A stretch of DNA of 20,083 nucleotides from the NCBI GenBank assembly GCA_028139685.1, contig JAOINQ010000017.1, forward strand, positions 1 to 20,083. The letters run 5' to 3'. The stretch's first letter is position 1; every line of letters starts with the position of its first letter. This DNA is from Betaproteobacteria bacterium. GTDB taxonomy: Bacteria; Pseudomonadota; Gammaproteobacteria; Burkholderiales; Burkholderiaceae_A. The notes under the pieces were generated by a model. That model had not been told where the DNA came from and ran no database searches. It saw nothing but the letters and a program-made list of their open reading frames with translations. Shown piece after piece: positions 1-7,152 of the stretch. The translations under genes were made by a program, and so were the position numbers.

Positions 1-873
1 AGTGGTTAAGGATAGTTCAGCAGGGTTTGAAAAACCCAAGATTTTTGCTTGTCGATATCTTAGTTTTAGTATTTTTGCAATGATGAGACTGTTATCAAAT
101 AAACTTCCCTCTTCAGCTATATCAGAACTTCTTCTTGCATATTTGCAGAATATATCAAATCTTAGTGAGCGATTGGATGAGTACTCTATTATTGGAGAGT
201 ATATTGGAGGTTGAAGAGAAAACACATAACCATCAAAGTTTCTCTTTACTGCCTCTTTTTTTGATATTTCAAGAACGTGTTTTGGAATACCTTCCAACGA
301 TTTCATTGGCTTTCCATCCTCGTCCATGCCAACTGTAATGACAGTTGCCTTTGTACTGTCTAGAACGTTTTCAGAAAACTTTTGTGCTAGTCTCGTTAAC
401 TCGATGGTATTTTCCTTATAATCCAGTTGAGCGTCATTTTCTAAGTGTGCTCCAGCAAGCTCAAAATCACGAATGTAGTCAGACAAAACCTTGTGTTGCT
501 GAGGGTAAGACTTTTTTGAAATACCTCTGCGAAGATTGGCAAAAATTTTATATAAAGTCTTGTTTTGAGAGAAATCAGTCCAAAAGCTGCTAACGTGTTC
601 AAGATTTTTGTTAATCACATCTCTGATTTCCGCACTATCTGCGACACTTGCAAGATGGTTGGCGGCTCCCCAAATCCGATGAATTTTTTCACTAATTTGG
701 CTAATCGGTTGAACAGTAGTTTCCCAATTACATGGTTGATCATCCTCGCAGATTTTTCTTACAACCGATCTTCCATCGGATATTGTTTCTGCGAGAAGTT
801 CGTCTATATCTTTCGAACTAAGAAGCCTATAATTTGGCAACCATTCTTTACAAAAAAAAGCATCGCGCGACAT
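1..873 (-). CDS. prlC: Oligopeptidase A (M3 metallopeptidase), N-terminal part
   Basis: The minus strand is open from an ATG at 873 to the window edge: 291 codons without a stop, about 40% of the usual ~680 residues. Oligopeptidase A is a cytoplasmic zinc endopeptidase that degrades short peptides, including cleaved signal peptides. The N-terminal helical domain shows the family pattern: FWTDFSQNKTLYKIF near residue 97, then SYPQQHKVLSDYIRDFELAG (about 128-147), a typical M3A stretch. The catalytic HExxH zinc site lies in the missing C-terminal part, so activity cannot be judged. An AGAGGAA Shine-Dalgarno sits just upstream of the start. The gene diverges from tRNA-Ala, and the tRNA promoter abuts its start. 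Identification rests on recognised sequence likeness. Confidence 0.88.
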   Translation of the reverse strand, partial: MSRDAFFCKEWLPNYRLLSSKDIDELLAETISDGRSVVRKICEDDQPCNWETTVQPISQISEKIHRIWGAANHLASVADSAEIRDVINKNLEHVSSFWTDFSQNKTLYKIFANLRRGISKKSYPQQHKVLSDYIRDFELAGAHLENDAQLDYKENTIELTRLAQKFSENVLDSTKATVITVGMDEDGKPMKSLEGIPKHVLEISKKEAVKRNFDGYVFSLQPPIYSPIIEYSSNRSLRFDIFCKYARRSSDIAEEGSLFDNSLIIAKILKLRYRQAKILGFSNPAELSLTT

Positions 874-891
874 TTTCTAAATTCCTCTTTG

Positions 892-900
892 TGTTAGACT
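892..900 (+). promoter_or_regulatory. Candidate extended -10 promoter of tRNA-Ala
   Basis: TGtTAGACT has the TGn extension and a 4/6 match to TATAAT. It ends 11 bases before the mature tRNA-Ala, so transcription would begin about five bases upstream of the tRNA. No good -35 hexamer is seen; that position would overlap the start codon of the divergent prlC gene. Confidence 0.35.
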
Positions 901-911
901 TACGGCATTAA

Positions 912-987
<76 letters not shown>

Positions 988-1001
988 AATTAACAATCGT
1001 T

Positions 1002-1030
1002 TTGACAAAATCTAATCGATTTAGTTTACT
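1002..1030 (+). promoter_or_regulatory. Sigma-70 type promoter of tRNA-Glu
   Basis: A perfect -35 TTGACA (1002-1007) is followed by a 17-base spacer and TTTACT (1025-1030, 4/6 match to TATAAT). Initiation would fall near 1037, about 14 bases before the mature tRNA. The perfect -35 at a canonical distance suggests the two tRNAs are separate transcription units, although read-through from tRNA-Ala is possible. Confidence 0.6.
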
Positions 1031-1050
1031 ATATGGAAAGGATTATGAAA

Positions 1051-1126
1051 GTCCCCATCGTCTAGAGGCCTAGGACACCACCCTTTCACGGTGGGTACAG
1101 GGGTTCGAATCCCCTTGGGGACGCCA
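1051..1126 (+). tRNA. tRNA-Glu (anticodon UUC)
   Basis: A 76-base cloverleaf with encoded CCA. The acceptor arm is GTCCCCA/TGGGGAC, with discriminator G. The anticodon stem CCACC/GGTGG encloses the loop CTTTCAC with anticodon TTC at 1085-1087. The T arm GGGGTTCGAATCCCC pairs perfectly. It reads glutamate codons GAA and GAG. No strong intrinsic terminator follows: the weak AAGCAT/ATGCTT pairing (1132-1154) has its T-run inside the loop rather than after the stem. Confidence 0.97.
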
Positions 1127-1448
1127 TATTTAAGCATTTTTTAGAGTTATGCTTTGACTGTAATTCAGACGAAAAATTTTCCATAGCACGTACGACTTAC
1201 CAAAATGAAATACATGTAGTGTTAGCCATAAAACAATAATCAAAAGCTTGTTTTGCATTACTAGCTATTCGGTCAGTCTGAATTTTATGAGAGAGGTTGT
1301 ATTGAAACGAAATTTCGACGTGGAAACTTGACCATTATGTCTGCTATAAAAGCTATTGAAAACTTATTTAAAATAACAACGTTAGAATTAGAAGGTCTCA
1401 ATAGGAAGTTCCTGATCATCAGTTCGCAAGTTTTAGAGAATTATTTGC
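1127..1448. other. Intergenic stretch between tRNA-Glu and the acyltransferase gene
   Basis: About 320 bases with no well-supported gene. Visible elements are a 9-base inverted repeat AATTCAGAC (1162-1170) / GTCTGAATT (1276-1284), a 10-base palindrome CGAAATTTCG (1308-1317), and an extended -10 promoter at 1342-1350. A 42-codon ORF (1337-1465) crosses that promoter and overlaps the next gene. It has no Shine-Dalgarno and I do not call it. Confidence 0.5.
1342..1350 (+). promoter_or_regulatory. Candidate extended -10 promoter for the acyltransferase gene
   Basis: TGcTATAAA combines the TGn extension with a 5/6 match to TATAAT. Initiation near 1357 would leave a leader of about 92 bases before the ATG at 1449. 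There is no recognisable -35 at the proper distance; TTGACC at 1328-1333 is too close. Confidence 0.35.
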
Positions 1449-2018
1449 ATGGCAAATCTTTCTAAATTAGTTCTCAAGCTTTTTGGGTGGTCATTTCAAT
1501 CGGACAACATACCACCTTGCAAATGTATTTTAATTGCCGCTCCGCATACCAGTAACTGGGACTTCCCTATGATGCTCTCTTACGGTTTCATGTTAAATTT
1601 AAAGTACCATTGGTTGGGTAAACATACAATTTTTTTTGGACCACTCGGTCTTTTAATGAGGTTTTTGGGTGGGATACCTGTTAATCGCAGAAAGAAAAAT
1701 GATTACGTAACTTTGTTATCAAACGAGATAAAATCGAAGACTCAATGCATACTAATAATACCCCCGGAGGGAACAAGAAGTCGCTCAGATTATTGGAAGT
1801 CCGGCTTCTTACACATTGCTAGAAAAGCTGAGGTCCCTATTGTATTTGGGAACCTAGATTATCAAAAGAAAAATCTTAACTTTAGCGAAGCTGTTGAACC
1901 TTCCTTGCCGGATGATGAAATTATGTATTTAGCACAAGCATTTTACAGAGATGCAAAAGGATTACATCCTAGTAAATTTGGACCAGTTCGATTAAAATCA
2001 AAAGATCAAAATAGCTGA
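1449..2018 (+). CDS. Lysophospholipid acyltransferase-like protein (PlsC superfamily)
   Basis: 189 residues with the two core acyltransferase motifs: H33-TSNW-D38 (the HX4D catalytic pair) and PEGTRS at 106-111 (phosphate binding). Between them, GGIPVNRRK (74-82) is a third typical block. The family transfers acyl chains from acyl-ACP or acyl-CoA to glycerol lipids at the inner membrane. This short form, without an N-terminal membrane anchor, resembles the small soluble PlsC-like proteins of unknown substrate, so I do not assign 1-acylglycerol-3-phosphate specificity. The start has only a weak TAGAGA ribosome site. A T8 run lies at 1630-1637. It stands alone between the tRNAs and small unknown ORFs, which gives no functional hint. 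Confidence 0.82.
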   Translation: MANLSKLVLKLFGWSFQSDNIPPCKCILIAAPHTSNWDFPMMLSYGFMLNLKYHWLGKHTIFFGPLGLLMRFLGGIPVNRRKKNDYVTLLSNEIKSKTQCILIIPPEGTRSRSDYWKSGFLHIARKAEVPIVFGNLDYQKKNLNFSEAVEPSLPDDEIMYLAQAFYRDAKGLHPSKFGPVRLKSKDQNS

Positions 2019-2078
2019 TACTTCTATCTTGGTACGGAAACTGCTTTATTTGGAAGGTTGAAAAATAAAAGTTCCGTT

Positions 2079-2234
2079 ATGACTATTAGACAGATCGAGT
2101 TTAAAGAAGAAACCATTCAAACATTAAGAGCAGTCAAGAAAATAATGGCTGCCGAATGGTTAAAACACAGGATGGAAGTCGATGAAATTATACGGCGCGC
2201 TCGCTCAGATTCATTTTTTGTGTCCAAAATTTAG
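2079..2234 (+). CDS. Possible small charged protein, 51 residues
   Basis: ATG at 2079, stop TAG at 2232-2234. The peptide is rich in Lys, Arg and Glu with an amphipathic helical look (MTIRQIEFKEETIQTLRAVK at the start). I do not recognise it. A TTG at 2058 would add seven residues but has no better ribosome site; GGAAGG at 2052-2057 is too close to it and 21 bases from the ATG. Random ORFs of this length are common in AT-rich DNA, so this is speculative. Confidence 0.22.
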   Translation: MTIRQIEFKEETIQTLRAVKKIMAAEWLKHRMEVDEIIRRARSDSFFVSKI

Positions 2235-2304
2235 GGTGATACAAGTTTACTGTGAGTTGCTGTGAGGAATTTACTCTTTGGGTTACGCGATTTAGGACGT
2301 GGAA

Positions 2305-2332
2305 TTCAAAAGGATAATTTAGTGTGTATAAT
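2305..2332 (+). promoter_or_regulatory. Sigma-70 type promoter for the 2436-2810 gene
   Basis: A perfect -10 TATAAT at 2327-2332 with TTCAAA (2305-2310, 4/6 match) as -35 and a 16-base spacer. Initiation near 2339 gives a leader of about 97 bases. The direct repeat CTGTGAG (2250-2266) lies about 40 bases upstream of the -35 and could be an operator or activator site; that is only a guess. Confidence 0.55.
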
Positions 2333-2435
2333 CGTAAGCGCAAGTCTTTAGGTTAAGACAGGTGGTAACTATAACTTAATAGTGTTTAAAGAAGTTTGCT
2401 GCAATGTCGAATCCTATGTTGAAAGGATAAATCTA

Positions 2436-2810
2436 ATGGGATTGAATCAGGTTTTTAAATCTGGGACTACGGAAAGAGCTACTGAGGTGTCCGGAGATAT
2501 ACAAAATGCTGCGTCAAATAAACGTTCCGGACCTGTTTTGGACAATCGACAAAAAACAGACTTCGCTAATTTGAACTTATCTGATATAGATAGGGATTTT
2601 AATAAAAATCATAGTAAGGCGACTATTCTTTCATTTGAAAAGTCTGAGAGATCCGACTATGAGGATGACTCATTATTGATGGATACGATGATTGATAATG
2701 CTTTGAAAAAGCACAAAAAGGAACGTGCTCAAAATTTTATATTTGACAGGATTAAAGCTATTTCCAGTGAGACGAAGAGAATTAATCATAATCTTGATAT
2801 AGGAGATTAA
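2436..2810 (+). CDS. Hypothetical protein, 124 residues, unrecognised
   Basis: I choose ATG 2436 because AAAGGA (2422-2427) precedes it by 8 bases; a longer reading from GTG 2382 adds 18 residues with no ribosome site. The N-terminal half is polar and low in hydrophobics (likely disordered). The C-terminal half is charged and helix-prone, with an acidic patch SDYEDDSLLMDTMIDNA followed by a Lys-rich run KKHKKERAQ. No signal peptide, membrane segment or known motif is seen. A strong -10 and a good ribosome site argue that it is expressed. It converges on the methyltransferase gene with 31 bases between stops. Function unknown. Confidence 0.65.
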   Translation: MGLNQVFKSGTTERATEVSGDIQNAASNKRSGPVLDNRQKTDFANLNLSDIDRDFNKNHSKATILSFEKSERSDYEDDSLLMDTMIDNALKKHKKERAQNFIFDRIKAISSETKRINHNLDIGD

Positions 2811-2841
2811 TTAAAATTTTACTGAACATCATTTTTTTTGA

Positions 2842-3663
2842 TTAGCGAAGCTTTGAGATTGTCATGCCATCCCGAACGGGCAACATAACAGTAAAAAAAT
2901 TTTCAGATGCTAATAATTGATTCATTTGGTTAACCTCACTAGAACCCTTTGTTTGCTTTTCAAATTTTGAAAAACACGCTCCTTTCATGAAAACATTGTC
3001 GATGCATAATATGGACTGCTTTGTGATTAACTTGTTGGCTATAATTTTAGTTATATATTTTTTATATTCAGTTTTTTTTGCATCGATAAAAACGAAATCA
3101 AAAGATTCGCCTTCAAGCATAAAATTATCTAATAAATTTAAGGCGGGACCTAATCTTATTTGAATTTTTTTTCCGTATGGAGTGCTGTCTAAATAATTAC
3201 GTGCGAAGGCAGCTGCGTACGGATCGATTTCGCAACTAATTAATCTTCCGTCCTCTGGAAGTCCTTCAGCCATTGCTAGGGCAGAGTAACCTGAAAACAG
3301 CCCTAATTCTAAGATTTTTTTTGCACCGGATATAGTAACTAGCATTTTTAATAACTGACCCGATAGCTTACTACTCATCATTTGAGTCATGAGTCTTACG
3401 CTAGATTTTTTTTCTGAAAAAATTCGATTCCAGTCTGTCTGCATGGTGAGCTTATTTAATTTTGAAAGATCAGATGATTCAAAGGACGTGCATTCATCCA
3501 AATATTGTTCTTGTCTTTCCAGCATGTAAATTATCGAGTCTATTTCAGTTATATCCTCTTCCTCTATGGACTTGCAATTTGTGAGCCTTTGTTTAATTTT
3601 TTTTAGCCTTTGTGCGAGAATAAGAGTCGGAGATTCTGTTTTTTGCGTAATTTTGTTTCCCAT
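2842..3663 (-). CDS. SAM-dependent O-methyltransferase (Methyltransf_3 / caffeoyl-CoA type)
   Basis: 273 residues. The C-terminal ~175 form a class I methyltransferase of the caffeoyl-CoA/catechol O-methyltransferase family. SAM motif I is LELGLFSGYSALA (118-130), an acidic ribose-binding residue sits in CEID (E145), and VFIDAKK with D194 plus IDN with D222-N223 match the family's divalent-metal ligands. The first ~90 residues are an added helical, charged segment; common bacterial members are about 220 residues. The methyl acceptor cannot be deduced. The start ATG has AAGG about 9 bases upstream. It diverges from the ABC exporter gene with only 20 bp between starts, so each promoter must lie partly inside the other gene. 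Confidence 0.88.
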   Translation of the reverse strand: MGNKITQKTESPTLILAQRLKKIKQRLTNCKSIEEEDITEIDSIIYMLERQEQYLDECTSFESSDLSKLNKLTMQTDWNRIFSEKKSSVRLMTQMMSSKLSGQLLKMLVTISGAKKILELGLFSGYSALAMAEGLPEDGRLISCEIDPYAAAFARNYLDSTPYGKKIQIRLGPALNLLDNFMLEGESFDFVFIDAKKTEYKKYITKIIANKLITKQSILCIDNVFMKGACFSKFEKQTKGSSEVNQMNQLLASENFFTVMLPVRDGMTISKLR

Positions 3664-3683
3664 TAACTATTTGCCTTTGAAAA

Positions 3684-5528
3684 TTGTTTAAGTTTTTTGA
3701 ATCATTAATAAATAGCTACCCTCAATCCCCCCCGGTAAAGCCTCCGAGAAATTTACTAGAATTTCTTTGGTCGATGTCTGAAGGGTACAGGCTCTATTTT
3801 ATTATATTGACTATCCTCACGGCTATGATTGGGGCTTTCGAGGCGATTTTATTCGGTATGTTGGGAGATATCACGAATTGGTTGGCCTCCTCGTCAACAA
3901 AATCTTTCTTTTACGAGAAAAAGTATGAATTTATTTTATTGGTAACATTTCTTTTAAGTGGAATTCCACTGGTTATCATCGCAGATATATTAAAGTACCA
4001 AACCATTTATGGAAATTTTCCAATGTTGATGAGATGGAATTTTCATAGATTAATGCTTTCCCAAAGCATGTCTTTTTTCAACGATGAATTCTCGGGACGA
4101 ATTTCTACGAAAGTTATGCAAACGGCTTTAGCGATACGATCTGTTTACATAACCATAGGTGATATTTTTGTTTTTATTTTCATCTATTTTTTGACTATGG
4201 TCATTATTATAGGAAGCTATAGTACAATCTTATTGTTTCCTTTTTTAATTTGGGTTGCTTGTTACATCATCGCGGTTAGATATTTTGTGCCTAAAATAAG
4301 CGCACTTTCGAAAAATAGGGCTGATGCGATTAGTTTGATGTCGGGCAAAATCACAGATGCGTATTTAAATATTGCTACTGTGAAATTGTTTTCGCATTCG
4401 CAACGTGAGTCGAAATATTTAAAAGATTCAATGGAAGAGTGTATGCAACACGTGCATCCCCATAATAGACTTACAAGCTTATTTGAAATAGTCAACCATA
4501 CACTCAGCACGCTTCTCATTTTGTTCACTGGTGGCACAGTGTTAATACTTTGGACGAAGGGACTTGCATCAGTTGGCTCGGTTGCTGCTGCTTTTGCTAT
4601 GTCTTTCCGGTTAATGGGTTTGTCGCACTGGATAATGTACGAAATGGCATCGTTGTTCGAAAATATTGGCACGGTGAGAGATGGGATTAGAATCCTTTCT
4701 AAAAGCTTTTCAGTGAAGGACAAGCAAGGAGCTTTGCCTATGAATATTTCCTCTGGTGAGATCATCTTCGAAAATATTTCATTTTCTTATACCAGTGGTA
4801 AGAGTGTTATGGATGATCTAAATCTCAAAATTAACCATGGTGAAAGAGTTGGGCTTGTTGGCCCTTCCGGTGGTGGGAAGACAACAACAATGAATTTACT
4901 CTTACGATTCTTTGATTTAAACAAGGGAAGGATTTTAATTGACGGGGTAGACATAGCGAATGTACAACAAAACTCATTACGTAAGAATATTGCCATGGTT
5001 ACTCAAGATGCGGCCCTTCTCCATCGTTCAGTTAGAGAGAATATAAAGTACGGCAATCCAAGTGCATCAGAGGAGGAAATGTTACGGGCGGCTGATATGG
5101 CCGAAGTTACAGGCTTTATCCAGAATTTGAAGGATGGGTCCGGAAGGTGCGGGTTTGATGCTCATGTGGGAGAGCGAGGTGTGAAATTAAGTGGCGGTCA
5201 GCGACAAAGAATAGCGATTGCTAGAGTCATTCTAAAGGATGCGCCAATACTCCTATTAGATGAGGCCACAAGTGCTCTGGATAGTGAAGTTGAATCCATA
5301 ATACAAAAAAGCCTTAAAACGGTAATGAAAGGCAAAACCGTTTTAGCTATCGCGCACAGGTTGAGTACTATTGCGGAGCTTGACAGGCTAATTGTTATAG
5401 AGGGTGGAAAAATAGTTGAAGAGGGGACACATAATGAGCTTTTGGCGCGGCAGGGATTGTATTTCAGGCTTTGGAATTTACAAAGCGGTGGTTTTCTGGC
5501 CACCGAGATGCCTAACGAATCTTCCTAG
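3684..5528 (+). CDS. ABC exporter, fused permease-ATPase (MsbA/ABCB-like)
   Basis: 614 residues: a membrane domain (about 35-310, roughly six hydrophobic segments) followed by a nucleotide-binding domain. Walker A is GPSGGGKTT (393-401), signature LSGGQ (502-506), Walker B ILLLDEA with D526-E527, H-loop H558. Such half-transporters dimerise in the inner membrane and export lipids or drugs; MsbA itself flips lipid A. The TTG start at 3684 is kept because the resulting MFKFFESLINSYPQSPP matches the N-terminus I recall for betaproteobacterial homologues, although no Shine-Dalgarno is visible. Its stop TAG shares the palindrome CTAG with the stop of the opposing phoH gene. The substrate is unknown; lipid or multidrug export are both possible. 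Confidence 0.93.
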   Translation: MFKFFESLINSYPQSPPVKPPRNLLEFLWSMSEGYRLYFIILTILTAMIGAFEAILFGMLGDITNWLASSSTKSFFYEKKYEFILLVTFLLSGIPLVIIADILKYQTIYGNFPMLMRWNFHRLMLSQSMSFFNDEFSGRISTKVMQTALAIRSVYITIGDIFVFIFIYFLTMVIIIGSYSTILLFPFLIWVACYIIAVRYFVPKISALSKNRADAISLMSGKITDAYLNIATVKLFSHSQRESKYLKDSMEECMQHVHPHNRLTSLFEIVNHTLSTLLILFTGGTVLILWTKGLASVGSVAAAFAMSFRLMGLSHWIMYEMASLFENIGTVRDGIRILSKSFSVKDKQGALPMNISSGEIIFENISFSYTSGKSVMDDLNLKINHGERVGLVGPSGGGKTTTMNLLLRFFDLNKGRILIDGVDIANVQQNSLRKNIAMVTQDAALLHRSVRENIKYGNPSASEEEMLRAADMAEVTGFIQNLKDGSGRCGFDAHVGERGVKLSGGQRQRIAIARVILKDAPILLLDEATSALDSEVESIIQKSLKTVMKGKTVLAIAHRLSTIAELDRLIVIEGGKIVEEGTHNELLARQGLYFRLWNLQSGGFLATEMPNESS

Positions 5529-7141
5529 AGAGTTTCGCTTGCGAAATCTGCTAGTCTTGACCGTTCCCCTCGCTGCAGTGTGATGTGACCACCATGCCTC
5601 CAGCCTTTGAATTTATCCACAACATAAGAAAGGCCAGATGAGGACTCGGTCAAATATGGAGAATCAATTTGAGCTACATTGCCTAGACACACAACTTTTG
5701 TACCAGGGCCAGCTCTGGTAATAAGGGCTTTCATTTCCTTCGGTGTAAGATTTTGCGCCTCATCTATAATTAGAAATTTGTTTAAGAAGGTTCTTCCTCT
5801 CATAAAACTTAAAGATTTAATCTTTATCCTGCTTTTCATTAAATCCAAAGCGGCCGACCTACTCCAATCACCTCCTCCTTCTACTCCCCTATTTAATACC
5901 TCTAGGTTATCCTCAATGGCTCCCATCCACGGAATCATTTTTTCTTCCTCAGTTCCAGGTAAATAACCAATGTCATCCCCTAGAGGAACCGTAGCCCTTG
6001 TAATTATTATTTCCGAGTAAGTCCTTGTTTCGAGAGTTTGAGCCAGTCCTGCAGCTAAAGTGAGTAGCGTTTTTCCAGTTCCTGCCTGACCGAGGAGAGT
6101 AACAAAATCAATCTCAGGGTTTAACAAAAGATTTAATGCGAAGTTTTGTTCCGGATTTCGCGAGGTGATTCCCCAGACGGAGTTCTTACTATGTGTAAAA
6201 TCTTTTAAGGTTTTCAGTAGAACGAGGTCGCTTGTAACTTCCTCAACTATAGCGGATAAATTTTCATCCGGACAATAAATAAATTGATTCAGATGCATTT
6301 TCATAAACTGCAGTTTTGAAAATCTATAGAAAACGTCGCCTCCTTGTTGCCATGACTCAAGGTTGTCTCCAATCTGTTCCCAAAACTGTTTTTCTAACAT
6401 TGCCGCACCGGTGTATAAAATGTCCGAATCATCGATAACGCTATCGTTAAAGTAATCCTCAGCTAGGAGCATCAAAGCAGTTGCCTTGATCCTAATATTG
6501 ATATCTTTGGATACAAGAATTACCTCTTGTGTCTCGAACTTATTTTTAAGGTGTTGTACGACTGACAAAATTTGATTGTCTGGCTTATCATCTCCAAAAC
6601 CAAAATTTTCATTTAGTTCAAAGGGCGACGTTTGGAAATACAGAGAACCTGTTGCATCTGTATGCCCATTTAGGTTCAGAGGGATGCCCTCGTGTAATTT
6701 GGGGGGGTCAGTCTTTGCTATAGTTTTTATCAAAGAGTCTATCTCCCTCGTGGTTTGCCTAACATTACGGGAGACTTCAGACATGCCTGTCTTATGAAGA
6801 TCTAATTCCTCTAAAGTGACTAAAGGTATATACACGTCATGTTCCTGGAATCTGAATAAACTGGTTGGATCATGCATCAACACGTTTGTATCTAGGACAA
6901 AAAGCTTTTTCTTTCCAGTCGACTTACCGATTTTTTCTTTATTTACCGCTAACGGAATCTCAGGTTTTTTTACGGGTGTTTTTGCTAGAGATACGAGCTT
7001 ATTAACATCAACTTTTTTTTGCTTCGAAGATTTAGAGCCATCTGATGATTGCTTTTTTAATTTTTTACGTGTCTGCGTTTTATGGTTAGACTCCCCTTTT
7101 AGAACTTCTCCCATCTTTGTAGGAGCTTTGGGTAATGGCAT
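5525..7141 (-). CDS. phoH: PIN-domain PhoH-family ATPase (PhoH2 type)
   Basis: 538 residues. A Lys-rich, probably disordered tail (1-78) precedes a PIN nuclease domain (about 79-230): VLDTNVLMHD with D84, TLEELD with acidic E111/E112, and SKD with D213 fit PIN metal ligands. The C-terminal PhoH ATPase (about 325-538) has Walker A GQAGTGKT (351-358) and Walker B FLIIDEA with D460-E461, then GNVAQIDSPYL. PIN-PhoH fusions are reported to be RNA helicase/ribonucleases related to toxin-antitoxin systems; here the protein sits in a housekeeping cluster instead. It is last in the minus-strand trio, and its AGGGGA ribosome site overlaps the peroxiredoxin stop codon. T8 and similar runs occur in the Lys-rich tail. 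Confidence 0.93.
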   Translation of the reverse strand: MPLPKAPTKMGEVLKGESNHKTQTRKKLKKQSSDGSKSSKQKKVDVNKLVSLAKTPVKKPEIPLAVNKEKIGKSTGKKKLFVLDTNVLMHDPTSLFRFQEHDVYIPLVTLEELDLHKTGMSEVSRNVRQTTREIDSLIKTIAKTDPPKLHEGIPLNLNGHTDATGSLYFQTSPFELNENFGFGDDKPDNQILSVVQHLKNKFETQEVILVSKDINIRIKATALMLLAEDYFNDSVIDDSDILYTGAAMLEKQFWEQIGDNLESWQQGGDVFYRFSKLQFMKMHLNQFIYCPDENLSAIVEEVTSDLVLLKTLKDFTHSKNSVWGITSRNPEQNFALNLLLNPEIDFVTLLGQAGTGKTLLTLAAGLAQTLETRTYSEIIITRATVPLGDDIGYLPGTEEEKMIPWMGAIEDNLEVLNRGVEGGGDWSRSAALDLMKSRIKIKSLSFMRGRTFLNKFLIIDEAQNLTPKEMKALITRAGPGTKVVCLGNVAQIDSPYLTESSSGLSYVVDKFKGWRHGGHITLQRGERSRLADFASETL

Positions 7142-7152
7142 AATTAAGTCCC

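Larger units (their letters stand above)
2019..2435. other. Intergenic stretch with a doubtful small ORF and a promoter
   Basis: About 415 bases. It holds an imperfect hairpin at about 2033-2076 (outer stem ACGGAA/TTCCGT, inner AT-rich stem, no following T-run, so not a clear terminator), a 51-codon ORF (2079-2234), a 10-base-spaced direct repeat CTGTGAG at 2250-2256 and 2260-2266, a promoter at 2305-2332, and a small hairpin GTCTT/AAGAC (2344-2359) in the leader of the next gene. Confidence 0.5.

Noticed and set aside
2..897. Several plus-strand ORFs at the left end (70-110 residues)
   Set aside because: They are shadows of the oligopeptidase A reading frame on the minus strand, which is open across the whole stretch and matches a known family.
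1132..1154. AAGCAT/ATGCTT hairpin after tRNA-Glu as a terminator
   Set aside because: The six-base AT-rich stem has its T-run in the loop rather than after the stem, so it does not look like an intrinsic terminator.
1337..1465. A 42-codon ORF with a faint phasin-like helix (MSAIKAIENLFKITTLELEG)
   Set aside because: It has no Shine-Dalgarno, contains the likely -10 of the acyltransferase gene and overlaps that gene's start. The resemblance is too weak to call.
2033..2076. Imperfect hairpin after the acyltransferase gene as a terminator
   Set aside because: The stem is interrupted and no T-run follows. It may be chance pairing in AT-rich DNA.
4262..4765. A 167-residue minus-strand ORF
   Set aside because: It lies opposite the ABC exporter membrane domain and shows no recognisable motif. 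The exporter frame is certain.
5525..7141. PIN-PhoH protein as part of a toxin-antitoxin or defence system
   Set aside because: No small antitoxin gene lies upstream. The neighbours are a peroxiredoxin and an Mth938-like protein, a normal housekeeping arrangement in this group.
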